Assembly: GCF_000297395.2 (NCBI RefSeq)
Contig: NZ_HF570108.1
Span: 4,553,910-4,617,909, forward strand
Direction of reading: 5' to 3'
Source of the DNA: Micromonospora lupini str. Lupac 08
GTDB taxonomy: Bacteria; Actinomycetota; Actinomycetes; Mycobacteriales; Micromonosporaceae
Length of the DNA stretch: 64,000 nucleotides
Both the position numbers and the translations under genes were made by a program. Under the pieces are notes generated by a model. It was given only the letters and a program-made list of their open reading frames with translations. It did not search any database and had not been told where the DNA came from. Below are positions 55,020-64,000 of this stretch, piece by piece. Numbering within the stretch: the first letter of the stretch is position 1; each line of letters begins with the position of its first letter.

Positions 55020-55907
55020 TCAGTGCTCGGGGTCCTCCTTGACCTGGGCCACGAGCTGGGTCGGATTCACGTAGCGCAGTGCGACGACCAGCAGGACCAG
55101 CATCATCGAGGTGTAGATGACCGCCATGGCGTCCACCGACTGCTGGGCCCTGATCCCGGACGCGGACATCGAGTAGTAGAGCGCCACCACGAGGGTCTGC
55201 GAGTCGGGGCCCGCAGTCAGGAAGGTCAGCTCGAACATGCCGACGGTCCGGACGAGGACGAGGATCGCGGAGGCGAGGATGCCCGGCACGAGCAACGGCG
55301 TGAGGACCCGGACGAACACCGTGCGCAGACCCGCGCCGCACATGCGCGCGGCGCTCTCGATGCGCGGGTCGATCTGCTCGATGAACGGGGTCATGGTCAG
55401 AATGACGAAGGGCACCGACGGTACGAGGTTGGCGAGCACGACCCCGGACATGTTCCCGGCCAACCCGAACTTGTAGAGGACCGTCGCCAGCGGGATGCCG
55501 TACGTGATCGGGGGCATGAGGATGGGCAGCAGGAACACCAGGAAGATCAGCCGCTTGCCGGGGAAGGACCGCCGTGCGAGGACGTAGGCCGCCGGCACAC
55601 CGATCAGCAGCGAGAGGCCCACGACGAGTACGGAGACCTCAAGCGTCACGACGATGACCTGCAGGAGCGCGAACTCGTCCCAGGCCCGGCCGTACCAGCT
55701 CGTGGTGTAGCCGTCCGGGAGCCAGGTGTCGAACCAGCGCCTGCCGAACGAGCTGACCAGCACGGATGCCACGACGCCCAGCAGGTTGAGGAAGAAGAAG
55801 ATGACGACGCCCCACACGATCCAGGCGGCCGGCCGCGCGGTGACGCGCCGACGCCTGTCGTCGGTGGCGGGGGGTCGGGCGGGTGGCGCCTGGGTGATCG
55901 AAGCCAT
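55020..55907 (-). CDS. ABC importer permease (second membrane subunit)
   Basis: 295 aa. Six membrane helices after a basic N-terminus, starting AWIVWGVVIFFFLNLLGVV. The ATPase-contacting EAA-type loop is near residues 190-210 (RIESAARMCGAGLRTVFVRV, LTPLLVPG). The layout matches the Pot/Fbp-type permeases that work with a single ATPase. The ATG overlaps the stop of the first permease gene by one base. Last gene of the operon, convergent with the kinase gene across 19 bases. Confidence 0.9.
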   Translation of the reverse strand: MASITQAPPARPPATDDRRRRVTARPAAWIVWGVVIFFFLNLLGVVASVLVSSFGRRWFDTWLPDGYTTSWYGRAWDEFALLQVIVVTLEVSVLVVGLSLLIGVPAAYVLARRSFPGKRLIFLVFLLPILMPPITYGIPLATVLYKFGLAGNMSGVVLANLVPSVPFVILTMTPFIEQIDPRIESAARMCGAGLRTVFVRVLTPLLVPGILASAILVLVRTVGMFELTFLTAGPDSQTLVVALYYSMSASGIRAQQSVDAMAVIYTSMMLVLLVVALRYVNPTQLVAQVKEDPEH

Positions 55908-56806
55908 CAGCCCTTGCCTCCGGTGGCGCCGGTGTAGAACCGGCTGCGCGCGGCCAGCACGACCGCGATGACGACCAACTCGACGAATCCCATGATCATT
56001 GCGATAGCCGACGCGTACGGGTAGTCGTACTGCTCGTACGCCGCCTGGTAGGCCGCGAGGGAGATGACCCGCGTCTCACCTGCCGGGTTGCCGACCAGGA
56101 CGGCCGACGGGAACACGCTGAACGCCAGCACGAACGTCAGGCAGAAGGTGGTGGCCAGACCCGGCATCAGCAGCGGGAGGGTGATCCGCGTGAACCGGCG
56201 ACGCCAGTCGGCCCCCAACGTCGCGGCCGCTCGTTCCAGGGTGGGGTCGATCCCGGAGAGGTAGGAGAGCACCAGCAGGAACGCGAACGGAAAGCCGGTG
56301 ATCACCAGCGAGAAGAACACGCCCCAGTAGTTGTGGGTCAGCCGCACCGGCTCGTCGACGAGGTGCGTGGCGAGCAGGATCCGGTTGAACCAACCGGTCG
56401 GGCCGAGGAAGTTCAGCAGCCCCTGGGCGGTGAGGACGGTGCCGAGGGTGATCGGCACGACCAGCAGCGTGGTGACCAACCGCTTGCCCCGGAACCGGCC
56501 GCGCATCCGGTACGCGATCGGCACGGCGGCGAGGACGTTCAGGAGCGCGGCGGGCAGCGCGATCCGCAGCGTGATCCAGATCGTGCCCCGCTCGTAGGCG
56601 TCGGAGAAGAACCTGGCGTAGTCGCTGAACGGTCCGCCGTCGGTCGGCTGGAACGAGAGCGACAGCCCGTAGAAGAACGGGTAGAGAAACAGGGCGATGA
56701 CGAAGACCAGCGCCGGGACCAACAGGATGAGCTGGCGATCGATGCCCCGTTCGGCGAGTCGGTGTCGCCAGTGCGCCGACGGTCGGCCGGGCCCGGCGGC
56801 GCTCAC
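55907..56806 (-). CDS. ABC importer permease (first membrane subunit)
   Basis: 299 aa with about six membrane helices (LLVPALVFVIALFLYPFFYG first) and an EAA-type loop (TLERAAATLGADWRRRFTRI, TLPLLMPGL). Pairs with the permease encoded just downstream. It starts at GTG inside the GTGA overlap with the ATPase gene. Confidence 0.9.
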   Translation of the reverse strand: MSAAGPGRPSAHWRHRLAERGIDRQLILLVPALVFVIALFLYPFFYGLSLSFQPTDGGPFSDYARFFSDAYERGTIWITLRIALPAALLNVLAAVPIAYRMRGRFRGKRLVTTLLVVPITLGTVLTAQGLLNFLGPTGWFNRILLATHLVDEPVRLTHNYWGVFFSLVITGFPFAFLLVLSYLSGIDPTLERAAATLGADWRRRFTRITLPLLMPGLATTFCLTFVLAFSVFPSAVLVGNPAGETRVISLAAYQAAYEQYDYPYASAIAMIMGFVELVVIAVVLAARSRFYTGATGGKG

Positions 56807-57915
56807 CGTGTCGCCGCCGGGGTGTCCGCGAGGCGGTCGGTCTCCGCTGTCGCGCCGGCGGGATAGACCAGCAGCCGCTGCGGGTCGATGGCGAGCTTGA
56901 CCTGGTCACCCGGCGCGATCCGCTGCTCGGTACGCAGGTGCAGCGACTGGCCCGTGTCGGTACGCGCCTCGGCCGCCAACTCGCGGCCCTGATATTCCAC
57001 CACCTCGATGGTCGCCGACAGCGCGTTGGAGGTCTCCCCGGCGCCGTCGACACGGATGTCCTCCGGGCGTACCGCGACCACCACGTCCGCGTGGTCGGCA
57101 AAATCGCCGACGGCCTCGCCGAGCAGACGTTGACCGGACGACTCCACAGTGGCCCGGCTGCCGTCGCGCCGCGCCACCCGGCCCCGCCACAGGTTCCGGT
57201 AGCCCATGAAGTCGGCGACGTGCCAGTTCGCCGGGCGGGTGTGCAGCTCGCGCGGTGACCCGATCTGCTGCACCCGCCCCTCCCGCAGCACCACCAGCCG
57301 GTCGGCCAGGGAGAGCGCCTCCTCCTGGTCGTGGGTGACGTAGACGGTGGTGAGCCCCAGCGACTGGTGCAGCCGGCGAATCTCGGTCCGCATCTCCAGC
57401 CGCAGTTTGGCGTCGAGGTTGCTCAACGGCTCGTCCATCAGGACCAGCGACGGCTCGAACACGACGGCGCGGGCGATGGCGACGCGTTGCTGCTGACCAC
57501 CGGACAGCTGACCGGGCAGCTTGTCGACGTGGTCCTCGAGCCGCACCAGCCGCACCGCCTCCGCCGTACGCCGACGCGTCTCCTCCTTCGGCAGTCGCCG
57601 CATGCGCAGTCCGAAGGCGATGTTCGCCCGCACCGTCAGGTGCGGGAAGAGGGCGTAGCTCTGGAACACCATGCCGAACCCCCGGCGCTCCGGTGGCAGC
57701 GTGTCGATCCGCCGCTCGTCCTGCCAGATGCTCCCCCGGGTCAACGGCAGGAGCCCGGCCAGGCAGTTCAGGGCCGTCGACTTGCCGCAGCCGGACGGGC
57801 CGAGCAGGGCGATGAACTCACCCGTCTCGATGGTGAGGTCCAGGTCGGTGAGCGCGTCCTGGCCGCCGAACCGACGGGACACCCCGTCCAACCGCAGCTG
57901 GGAGAAGGCGCTCAT
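56803..57915 (-). CDS. ABC importer ATPase with TOBE domain (PotA-type)
   Basis: 370 aa. Walker A LLGPSGCGKSTALN, Q-loop MVFQSYALFPHLT, signature LSGGQQQRVAIARAV, Walker B LVLMDEPLSNLDAK, switch His VYVTHDQEEA. A C-terminal TOBE regulatory domain covers about 245-350. It is a dedicated ATPase, unlike many CUT1 sugar importers in actinobacteria that rely on a shared MsiK. The ATG overlaps the stop of the binding-protein gene (ATGA), and its own stop overlaps the permease start. Confidence 0.93.
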   Translation of the reverse strand: MSAFSQLRLDGVSRRFGGQDALTDLDLTIETGEFIALLGPSGCGKSTALNCLAGLLPLTRGSIWQDERRIDTLPPERRGFGMVFQSYALFPHLTVRANIAFGLRMRRLPKEETRRRTAEAVRLVRLEDHVDKLPGQLSGGQQQRVAIARAVVFEPSLVLMDEPLSNLDAKLRLEMRTEIRRLHQSLGLTTVYVTHDQEEALSLADRLVVLREGRVQQIGSPRELHTRPANWHVADFMGYRNLWRGRVARRDGSRATVESSGQRLLGEAVGDFADHADVVVAVRPEDIRVDGAGETSNALSATIEVVEYQGRELAAEARTDTGQSLHLRTEQRIAPGDQVKLAIDPQRLLVYPAGATAETDRLADTPAATR

Positions 57916-59132
57916 CCCTGCTTGACCTTCCCGCCGCCGATCTCGCGGTCCCAGCGGTTGAACGCGGCAACGAGGCTCTTCGCGTCGAGTGGCACCTCGG
58001 TGGGATTCCCGGCGATCAGCGCGTCGTACTCGGGGCGGCCGAACTCCCGGATCGCGTCCTGGCTCTTCTGCGGCGCCGAGGCGAGCCCGACGTCCTTCAC
58101 CGCCGGGCCCGGGTAGAAGTAGCCCTCGTCGTACGCCTTGGCCTGCTGCTCGGGAGTGAGCATGAACGCCAGCAGGGCCAGCACCGCCGCCTGGGTGTCG
58201 GTCGAGACGCCCTTGGGCAGCACCGCGTAGTGCGCGTCGGTGACCCAGTGGAAGCCGTCGATCGGGGTGATCCTGGCTTCCTTCGGCACCGTGCCCAACA
58301 CTCGGGGGTTGATGTCCCAACCGGTCGTGCTGACGATCAGGTGCGCCGTGCCGTTGGCGAGGTTCTTCATCGTCTCGGTGGTGCCGGACGGATAGTAGTC
58401 CACATACTGGCCCAGCTCCTTGAGGAAGGCCCAGGTCTTGTCCCACCCCGCGCTGGGGTCCTTGGGATTGGCGTCGCCGAGGATGTACGGCAGCCCCATC
58501 AGGAACGTTCGACCGGGGCCGGAGTTGGCCGGTCGGGCGTACTGGAACTTTCTGGGGTTGGCCCTGGCCCAGTCGAGCAGGGCCTGCGCGTCGGTCGGCG
58601 GCGTGGCCAGGCGGGCCGGCAGATATTCCAGCAGCGGGCCGGACGGGTAGTAGGTGACCGTGACGCCGGAGTTGCCGGCGAGCTTCTGCATGGCGGCGGC
58701 CGGTTCGAGGTAGTCGCGCATGCCGCCGAGGCGGTCCTGGAACGTCGGCAACAGGTCGAGCCAGAGCCCCTGTTCGATCCCCGCCGCCAGCCCGTCGACG
58801 CCGGTCAGCACGAGGCCGATGTCCACCCGGTTCGCGCCCTGCTGAGCCTTGATCTTGCCGGCCAGCTCCGGCGCCGGCGCCTTCGAATAGGTAACCCGGG
58901 AGATCATGTCGGGGTTCTTGGCGACGAAGTCGTCGATCATCCCCTGGGTCAGCTGGAGGTTGCCGGCAACGTCGAGGACGTTGAGCGTCACGGCCCGGCC
59001 GGGCCGCTGCGGCACCTCGCCCGTGGTGTCGCCGGTGGACTTGCCGGGACCGTCCGGTGCCCCGCACCCGACCGCGCCCACGATGACCGACGATGCCGTG
59101 ACCAGGAGAGCGCCGCGCCGCGTCATACCCAT
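57912..59132 (-). CDS. ABC importer substrate-binding lipoprotein
   Basis: 406 aa. A short basic start with two Arg (GMTRRGALLV) and a lipobox ending GAVGC (Cys 23) make it a membrane-anchored lipoprotein, perhaps Tat-exported. The body is a family 1 type binding protein (NVLDVAGNLQLTQGMIDDFV, VDYYPSGTTETMKNLANGTA, DGFHWVTDAHYAVLPKGV). First gene of a four-gene importer operon. The substrate is not evident; the linked LacI regulator, sugar kinase and GH67 enzyme suggest a sugar or sugar acid. GGAGGGAACAGCTC precedes the ATG. Confidence 0.9.
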   Translation of the reverse strand: MGMTRRGALLVTASSVIVGAVGCGAPDGPGKSTGDTTGEVPQRPGRAVTLNVLDVAGNLQLTQGMIDDFVAKNPDMISRVTYSKAPAPELAGKIKAQQGANRVDIGLVLTGVDGLAAGIEQGLWLDLLPTFQDRLGGMRDYLEPAAAMQKLAGNSGVTVTYYPSGPLLEYLPARLATPPTDAQALLDWARANPRKFQYARPANSGPGRTFLMGLPYILGDANPKDPSAGWDKTWAFLKELGQYVDYYPSGTTETMKNLANGTAHLIVSTTGWDINPRVLGTVPKEARITPIDGFHWVTDAHYAVLPKGVSTDTQAAVLALLAFMLTPEQQAKAYDEGYFYPGPAVKDVGLASAPQKSQDAIREFGRPEYDALIAGNPTEVPLDAKSLVAAFNRWDREIGGGKVKQG

Positions 59133-59191
59133 GAGCTGTTCCCTCCGCCAGGTGTCGTCTCCGCTGATTGAGGCAGCCGGCGTGACGCGAC

Positions 59192-59254
59192 GGCAATGGG
59201 TTGCCATGTATTGCCTCGCGCGAATGCGTTCGTGGCACTGGTTTGTTGCGAGGC
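59192..59254. promoter_or_regulatory. Operator candidates between importer operon and LacI gene
   Basis: Two inverted repeats lie in the 185-base divergent region: GGCAA-TGGG-TTGCC (59192-59205), and the pair GCCTCGC (59213-59219) with GCGAGGC (59248-59254). Either could bind the LacI-type dimer. The area is also AT-richer, as expected for promoters. Confidence 0.45.
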
Positions 59255-59317
59255 GATTGCCGAACACTCACCGCCGTCATACCATGATCACGGCGCGTAG
59301 CCGGGAGGAGCATGCAG

Positions 59318-60400
59318 ATGCCCGACCACACCAGGCCGCCCGACAAGAGGGTCACGATCTACGACGTCGCGAACGAAGCCGACGTCTCACCGTCCACGGT
59401 GTCCCGCGCCTTCTCCAGGCCGAGCCGCGTCAACTCCGAGACCGCGGAGCGGGTCCGGCAGGTCGCGGAGCGGCTGGGCTATCGGACCAGCCCGCTGGCA
59501 CGCACCCTCAGCACGTCCCGCACGCACATGATCGCGCTCGTCATCGCCGACATCACCAACCCGGTGTACGCCGAGATCGTGCGCGGTGCGCAGGAGGCCG
59601 CGACCGACGGCGAATACACCACGGTGCTGATCGACGCCCAGGAGTCCGACCGACTGGAACGGGTGGCGATCGAACGGACCATGTCGACTGTCGACGGCAT
59701 CGTGCTGGCCAGCAGCCGGATGTCCGACTCGGCCATCCGGATGTTCGCCAAGCAGCGGCCGGTGGTCGTCCTCAACCGCGCCATCGCCGACGTGCCCTGC
59801 GTCGTTACGGACAACCCCCGGGGTGTGCGGCGGGCCGTCGAACACCTTGGTGAGCTGGGGCACGACCACATCACGTACGTCGCCGGGCCGGAGGCCTCCT
59901 GGCCGAACGGCATCCGGTGGCGGTCGCTGCTCGAGGCCGGCATGGAGCTGGAGATCAAGGTACGCCAGATCGGCCCCTTCAGCCCGACCATCGCGGGCGG
60001 CGAGCGGGCCGCCGAGGAGTTGTGCGCTCGGCCGGCGACCGCCGTCCTCGCCTTCAACGACCAGATGGCGATCGGCCTCATCCGCGGTCTCGGTCAGCGG
60101 GGCGTCGACATCCCGGGCGACGTCAGCATCGTGGGTTTCGACAACATCGTCGCGGCCGACATCGTCACACCCGGGTTGACCACCGTCGCGGCACCCCTCT
60201 ACGCGGAGGGTTCGGCCGCGACCCGACACCTGCTCACGATGATCGAGGGGGCGCCCGGGCACACCGGTCGACCGATGGTCCTTCCGGTACGCCTCGTCGT
60301 CCGCCACTCGACGGCCGCCCGCAACCCGAGCCCGGGTCGGGCTCGATCGCCCTGGGTGCGACAGCGGCCCGCGCCCAGCCCGGCGCCGCACCTGTGGTGA
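59318..60400 (+). CDS. LacI-family transcriptional regulator
   Basis: 360 aa. The N-terminal helix-turn-helix and hinge read VTIYDVANEADVSPSTVSRA and NSETAERVRQVAERLGYRTS. A periplasmic-binding-protein-like sensor domain follows (MIALVIADITNPVYAEIVRG; DVSIVGFDNIVAADIVTPGL). The C-terminus has a basic Pro/Arg tail. It probably represses the divergent importer operon and perhaps the GH67 gene downstream until a sugar binds. The ATG at 59318 was preferred over 59312 because GGAGGAGC then lies at a workable distance. Confidence 0.9.
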   Translation: MPDHTRPPDKRVTIYDVANEADVSPSTVSRAFSRPSRVNSETAERVRQVAERLGYRTSPLARTLSTSRTHMIALVIADITNPVYAEIVRGAQEAATDGEYTTVLIDAQESDRLERVAIERTMSTVDGIVLASSRMSDSAIRMFAKQRPVVVLNRAIADVPCVVTDNPRGVRRAVEHLGELGHDHITYVAGPEASWPNGIRWRSLLEAGMELEIKVRQIGPFSPTIAGGERAAEELCARPATAVLAFNDQMAIGLIRGLGQRGVDIPGDVSIVGFDNIVAADIVTPGLTTVAAPLYAEGSAATRHLLTMIEGAPGHTGRPMVLPVRLVVRHSTAARNPSPGRARSPWVRQRPAPSPAPHLW

Positions 60401-60542
60401 GGGCGCGCGCGACAAGAAACGACAACTCCTTGCCCAGCCTGCGACACCCCGGACACGATCGGCGCACCTTCCATTCAGCCATGTCACTGCGTCCGTGCGA
60501 CGTCCCGATCGACGTCCCCGTCGGACAACAGAGGAGAAGGCA

Positions 60543-63500
60543 ATGAACCGAGGTCCGGTGCCCAGGCTGCGGCGAGTCCTCATCGTGCTCGGCACGGCGC
60601 TCGCCACGGTCGCGGCCACCCTCGCCGTCGCCACCACGCCCGCCACCGCCGCCGAGTCGCCGGACGACTACGGCGGCTCCGACCTGTGGTTGCGATACGT
60701 GCCGGTCAGCGACGCGAAGCTGCTGCGCGACTACCGCCGTACGGTCACGACGATCGTGGTCGAGAACGCCGACGCCAATCCGGTCCACCGGCACACGACC
60801 GACCTCGCCATGGCGCCCGGCTCCGCCGAGAAGCTGGCCGAGTCCACGCTCGGCGCGGCCCGGGACGAACTGGTGCGCGGCCTGGGCGGGCTCCTCGACC
60901 GGGCGACCCCCGTGACGGCTGTCAGCGGCGACCGGATCCCGGATGGTGCGGTCGTGGTCGGCACGCCGGCAAGCTCGCCCCTGGTGCGTCACCTCGTCTC
61001 GACACGTGACCTGGCCCGGGTCGGCGACGAGGGCTACCTCGTCCGCTCACTGTCGCGCGGCAAGGACCGGTTCACCGTCGTCGCCGGCAACACCGACCTC
61101 GGCGCGCTCTACGGGACCTACGCCTTCCTGCGACTGATGCAGACGCAGAAACCAGTCGACCATCTCCGTGTCGCGGAGTCCCCGAAGATCAAGCATCGAC
61201 TGCTGAACAACTGGGAGACCGAGCGCCTCTACGCCGGCAACAACGCCTCCGGCCTGGGCGGGTTGAACGGCGAGAGCGGGGCGATCTTCAACTTCGCGGC
61301 GACCGGGGCGAGCGCCAGCGCCAACCTGCCCGTCATTCTCGACCGCTACGTCGTCATGGCACGCGCGTTGGCGTCGCTGGGCATCAACGGCATCACCATC
61401 AACAACGTCAACGCCGACAACGCGTACCTGACGAGCGCCCGGATCGCGCAGGAGGCGGCCCTCGCCGACGCGCTGCGCCCGTACGGCATCAAGCTGGGGC
61501 TGTCGATCCGCTACACCGCCCCCACCGACACCCGGTTCGCACCGGACACGTTGACCAACAGCCAACTCGACCCGTACGGCACCGAATTCCGGGGTTGGTG
61601 GCACCGCCGGGCGCAGCAGATCCAGGCCGCCATCCCGGACTTCATGGGCTTCACCGTGAAGGCCAACTCGGAGGGCCAGCCCGGGCCGCAGGACTTCGGG
61701 TACGACCACGGCGACGGCGCCAACGCCATCGGCGCGGCGGTCGCGCCACTCGGGATGACGGTCCACTGGCGGACGTTCGTCTACAACGCCGAGGTGGACA
61801 ACGACCGGCTCAAGCGGGCCTACCTGGAGTTCGGGCCGATCGACGACGAGGTCCAACCGGACGGCAGCAGGGGGCGCTTCGCCGACAACGTGTTCCTGCA
61901 GACCAAGAACGGGCCACTGGACTTCCAGGCCCGGGAGCCCATCCACCCGATGTTCGGCCGGATGGAGAACACCAACCAGGCCCTGGAACTCCAGATCACC
62001 CAGGAGTACACGGGCCAGAACTGGATGCTCACCTACCTCGGCCCGATGTACGAGGAGATCCTCAAGACCGACACGTACGCGACCGACGCGAACGGGAAGC
62101 TGCTGAAGGAGCGCCTGGTCGGCAACATCGTCGACGGGACGGCTCAGCACCATCCGGACACCGCCATCGTGGGTGTCGCCAACCTCGGCAACGCCGACAA
62201 CCTGACCGGGCACCACTTCGCCCAGGCCAACCTCTTCGCCTTCGGCCGCCAGGCGTGGGACTGGACGCTCGACTCGGCGGACGTCGCGACGGACTGGGTC
62301 CGGATGACCTGGGGCAACGACAGGCGTGTCGTCGACACCATCCGCAAGATGATGATGGGGTCGTGGGAGGCGCTGGTGAGCTACCAGACGCCGCTGGGCA
62401 TCGGCCACCAGTTCGCCGAGGGCGCCCACTACCGGCCCGACCCGGCCGACTGGGCAGGCCGCGACGATTGGAGCCCGGTCTACTACAACCAGGCCGACAG
62501 CGTCGGACTCGGCTACGACCGCTCCCCCACCGGCAGCAATCTCGCCGCCCAGTACTTCCCCCGGCTCCAGCGGCGGTACGGGGACATCGGTTCGGTGCCG
62601 GAGAACCTGCTGATGTGGTTCCACCACGTGCCGTGGGGCCATCGGATGGACAGCGGCCGACCGTTCTGGGACGAGCTGGTCTACCGCTACCAGATGGGCG
62701 TGCAGTACGTGACCTGGATGCGCGAGACCTGGGAGACGCTCCAGGCCGACATCGACGCACGACGGTTCGCGGAGGTCCGCGCCAAGCTGGCCGTCCACGA
62801 GAGGGACGCCGCCGACTGGCGGGACACGTCGGTGAACTACTGGAAGGAGTTCAGCGGGCGGGCCATTCCGGTCGACGACGCGCCCCTCTCGGCGAAGATC
62901 GTGGTGAACGGCAGGGAGTTCGGCGGCTTCAACCTGTCCGACACGTCGTACACCATCCCGGTTCGCGCCGGGGGCTCTCCCACCATCACGAAGGTGCGGA
63001 CGGCCGACCGGAAGGCGCGCCATCAGATCGTCTCCCAGGCGGCGAGCGTCCCCGGGCAGGCGGTCGTCAAGGTCACGACGGAGAGCTTCTTCGGCCCGCT
63101 CGTGAAGAACTACGTCTTCAACCTGGTGCCCGACACGACGCTGACGGCTCTGCGCGTCGACGGCAAGCGCCTGGCGTCCTTCGCGCCGACGGTGCTGCGG
63201 TACAACGCCCTCACGGCGGCCGGCACCACGACCGTCCCGACGGTCACCGCCAGCGCCGCTGACACCGCCGCCACGGTCGCAGTCGAGCAGGCGACCAGCC
63301 CCACCGGGCAGGCGCGGGTCACCGTCACCAACGGCGGAGCCTCGTCGGTCTACACGGTGGATCTGAACACCACCAGCACCGGCAGCGACGAGTTCGACTC
63401 GGCTCCGCTCGGCCCGCAGTGGCAGTGGGTCCGGCCGGACGAAGACAGCCGCCGTCTGACCGACGGGTCGCTCGTCATCACCGCGCAGCAGGGTGACCTC

Positions 63501-64000
63501 CAGGGCAGCACCAACACCGCGAAGAACCTGGCCCTCCAGGACGTCGACGGTGACTGGACGGCCGACTCCAAGGTCGTCTTCTCCCGCCCGCTGACCACCA
63601 ACAACGAACAGGGCGGTGTCATCGGGTACGCCGACGACAACAACTACGTGAAGCTCGCCTGGGAGATGGGTAGCGCGACCGCGGCCGTCAACAAGGTCCG
63701 GCTCGTCTTCCTCCGCGAGCAGAACGGCACGACGTCGACCGTGGAGATCACCGGCGCGGACGCCCAGCGGATCGTCGGGGCCGACGGCGCCGTCTGGCTG
63801 CGACTGACCAAGATCGGGGACAGCTACCGCGCCTACTACTCCCGCGACGGGAGCGTCTACCGCTACATCGGCTCCACGACGCTGAACGTCGAAACGACGA
63901 AGGCCGGGTTGCTGGCCTTCAACCGGGCCGGCACCTCCACCGACCTCGACGTCGCCTTCGACCACTTCCGGATCGAGAGCCGCGGGGAGCGCATCCGCTA
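60543..64000 (+). CDS. Secreted GH67 alpha-glucuronidase with extra C-terminal domains (ends at window edge)
   Basis: 1152 codons are visible; the last two bases (TA) may begin the stop codon. A signal peptide ends near TPATAAES. The GH67 enzyme (about 35-780) shows DDYGGSDLWLRY, GTYAFLRLMQ, HRLLNNWETERLYAGN, NGITINNVNAD and the C-terminal helical part (KMMMGSWEALVSYQTPLGIG, LLMWFHHVPWGHRM, YWKEFSGRAIP). GH67 enzymes remove 4-O-methylglucuronic acid from xylan fragments. About 370 further residues follow: a beta-rich linker domain, then a concanavalin-like domain (EFDSAPLGPQWQWVRPDEDS, NEQGGVIGYADDNNYVKLAW) that could bind sugar. Ordinary GH67 proteins are near 700 aa and often intracellular. 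GAGGAGAAGGCA precedes the ATG. Confidence 0.9.
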   Translation, partial: MNRGPVPRLRRVLIVLGTALATVAATLAVATTPATAAESPDDYGGSDLWLRYVPVSDAKLLRDYRRTVTTIVVENADANPVHRHTTDLAMAPGSAEKLAESTLGAARDELVRGLGGLLDRATPVTAVSGDRIPDGAVVVGTPASSPLVRHLVSTRDLARVGDEGYLVRSLSRGKDRFTVVAGNTDLGALYGTYAFLRLMQTQKPVDHLRVAESPKIKHRLLNNWETERLYAGNNASGLGGLNGESGAIFNFAATGASASANLPVILDRYVVMARALASLGINGITINNVNADNAYLTSARIAQEAALADALRPYGIKLGLSIRYTAPTDTRFAPDTLTNSQLDPYGTEFRGWWHRRAQQIQAAIPDFMGFTVKANSEGQPGPQDFGYDHGDGANAIGAAVAPLGMTVHWRTFVYNAEVDNDRLKRAYLEFGPIDDEVQPDGSRGRFADNVFLQTKNGPLDFQAREPIHPMFGRMENTNQALELQITQEYTGQNWMLTYLGPMYEEILKTDTYATDANGKLLKERLVGNIVDGTAQHHPDTAIVGVANLGNADNLTGHHFAQANLFAFGRQAWDWTLDSADVATDWVRMTWGNDRRVVDTIRKMMMGSWEALVSYQTPLGIGHQFAEGAHYRPDPADWAGRDDWSPVYYNQADSVGLGYDRSPTGSNLAAQYFPRLQRRYGDIGSVPENLLMWFHHVPWGHRMDSGRPFWDELVYRYQMGVQYVTWMRETWETLQADIDARRFAEVRAKLAVHERDAADWRDTSVNYWKEFSGRAIPVDDAPLSAKIVVNGREFGGFNLSDTSYTIPVRAGGSPTITKVRTADRKARHQIVSQAASVPGQAVVKVTTESFFGPLVKNYVFNLVPDTTLTALRVDGKRLASFAPTVLRYNALTAAGTTTVPTVTASAADTAATVAVEQATSPTGQARVTVTNGGASSVYTVDLNTTSTGSDEFDSAPLGPQWQWVRPDEDSRRLTDGSLVITAQQGDLQGSTNTAKNLALQDVDGDWTADSKVVFSRPLTTNNEQGGVIGYADDNNYVKLAWEMGSATAAVNKVRLVFLREQNGTTSTVEITGADAQRIVGADGAVWLRLTKIGDSYRAYYSRDGSVYRYIGSTTLNVETTKAGLLAFNRAGTSTDLDVAFDHFRIESRGERIR

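Noticed and set aside
61047-63965. A 972-codon open frame antisense to the GH67 gene
   Set aside because: It is a codon-bias shadow of the GH67 gene; no binding site or family resemblance.

Overview
The window is very GC-rich actinobacterial DNA, with heavy GTG start-codon use, overlapping start/stop pairs, and secreted enzymes carrying ricin or CBM2-type modules on Pro/Thr linkers. The gene mix (NRPS/PKS, GAF-ANTAR regulators, a SigB-family sigma factor, xylan enzymes) suggests a soil actinomycete, most likely a Micromonospora-like member of the Micromonosporaceae. The genus is inferred from style, not from a marker gene.

Layout. 1-10.5 kb: end of a biosynthetic cluster with three translationally coupled leftward genes (an A-T NRPS loading module with a truncated C domain, a C-A-T module, and a KS-AT PKS cut by the window edge) and a divergent SARP-like regulator. 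10.6-15.9 kb: secreted enzymes (glycerophosphodiesterase, ricin-FN3-sorbosone/glucose dehydrogenase, CE4 deacetylase with a cellulose-binding-like domain). 16-28 kb: a stress-response block with a STAS protein, a SigB-family sigma factor that carries a one-base frameshift, two GAF-ANTAR proteins, a zinc alcohol dehydrogenase, a copper-storage protein, a molybdopterin oxidoreductase with a small partner, a pyruvate-oxidase-like enzyme and small membrane proteins. Several of these genes have GTTT/GTGT-N14/15-GGGTA(C/G) promoters of the SigB/SigF type. 28-40 kb: FAD oxidase, a CopC fusion protein, assorted regulators, a CBM2 esterase, a DHFR-like reductase, a DNA alkylation repair protein and a furA-katG operon. 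40-52 kb: a MacB-like ABC exporter, a GH11 xylanase, a multicopper oxidase operon and its divergent two-component system. 52-64 kb: a methyltransferase/TetR pair with a palindromic operator, a gluconokinase-like FGGY kinase, a complete ABC importer operon, a LacI regulator and a large GH67 alpha-glucuronidase.

How it fits together. Two threads run through the window. One is plant cell-wall (glucuronoxylan) use: GH11 xylanase, CE4 and CE1-like esterases, GH67, importer, LacI and sugar kinase. The CE4 and GH11 genes share an almost identical 17-base element abutting the -35 hexamer; a third copy points toward the dehydrogenase gene. The other is oxidative/copper/general stress, where a local sigma factor and matching promoters sit within about 12 kb. 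Start sites were chosen from ribosome binding sites and overlaps. All promoter, operator and terminator calls were made by eye.
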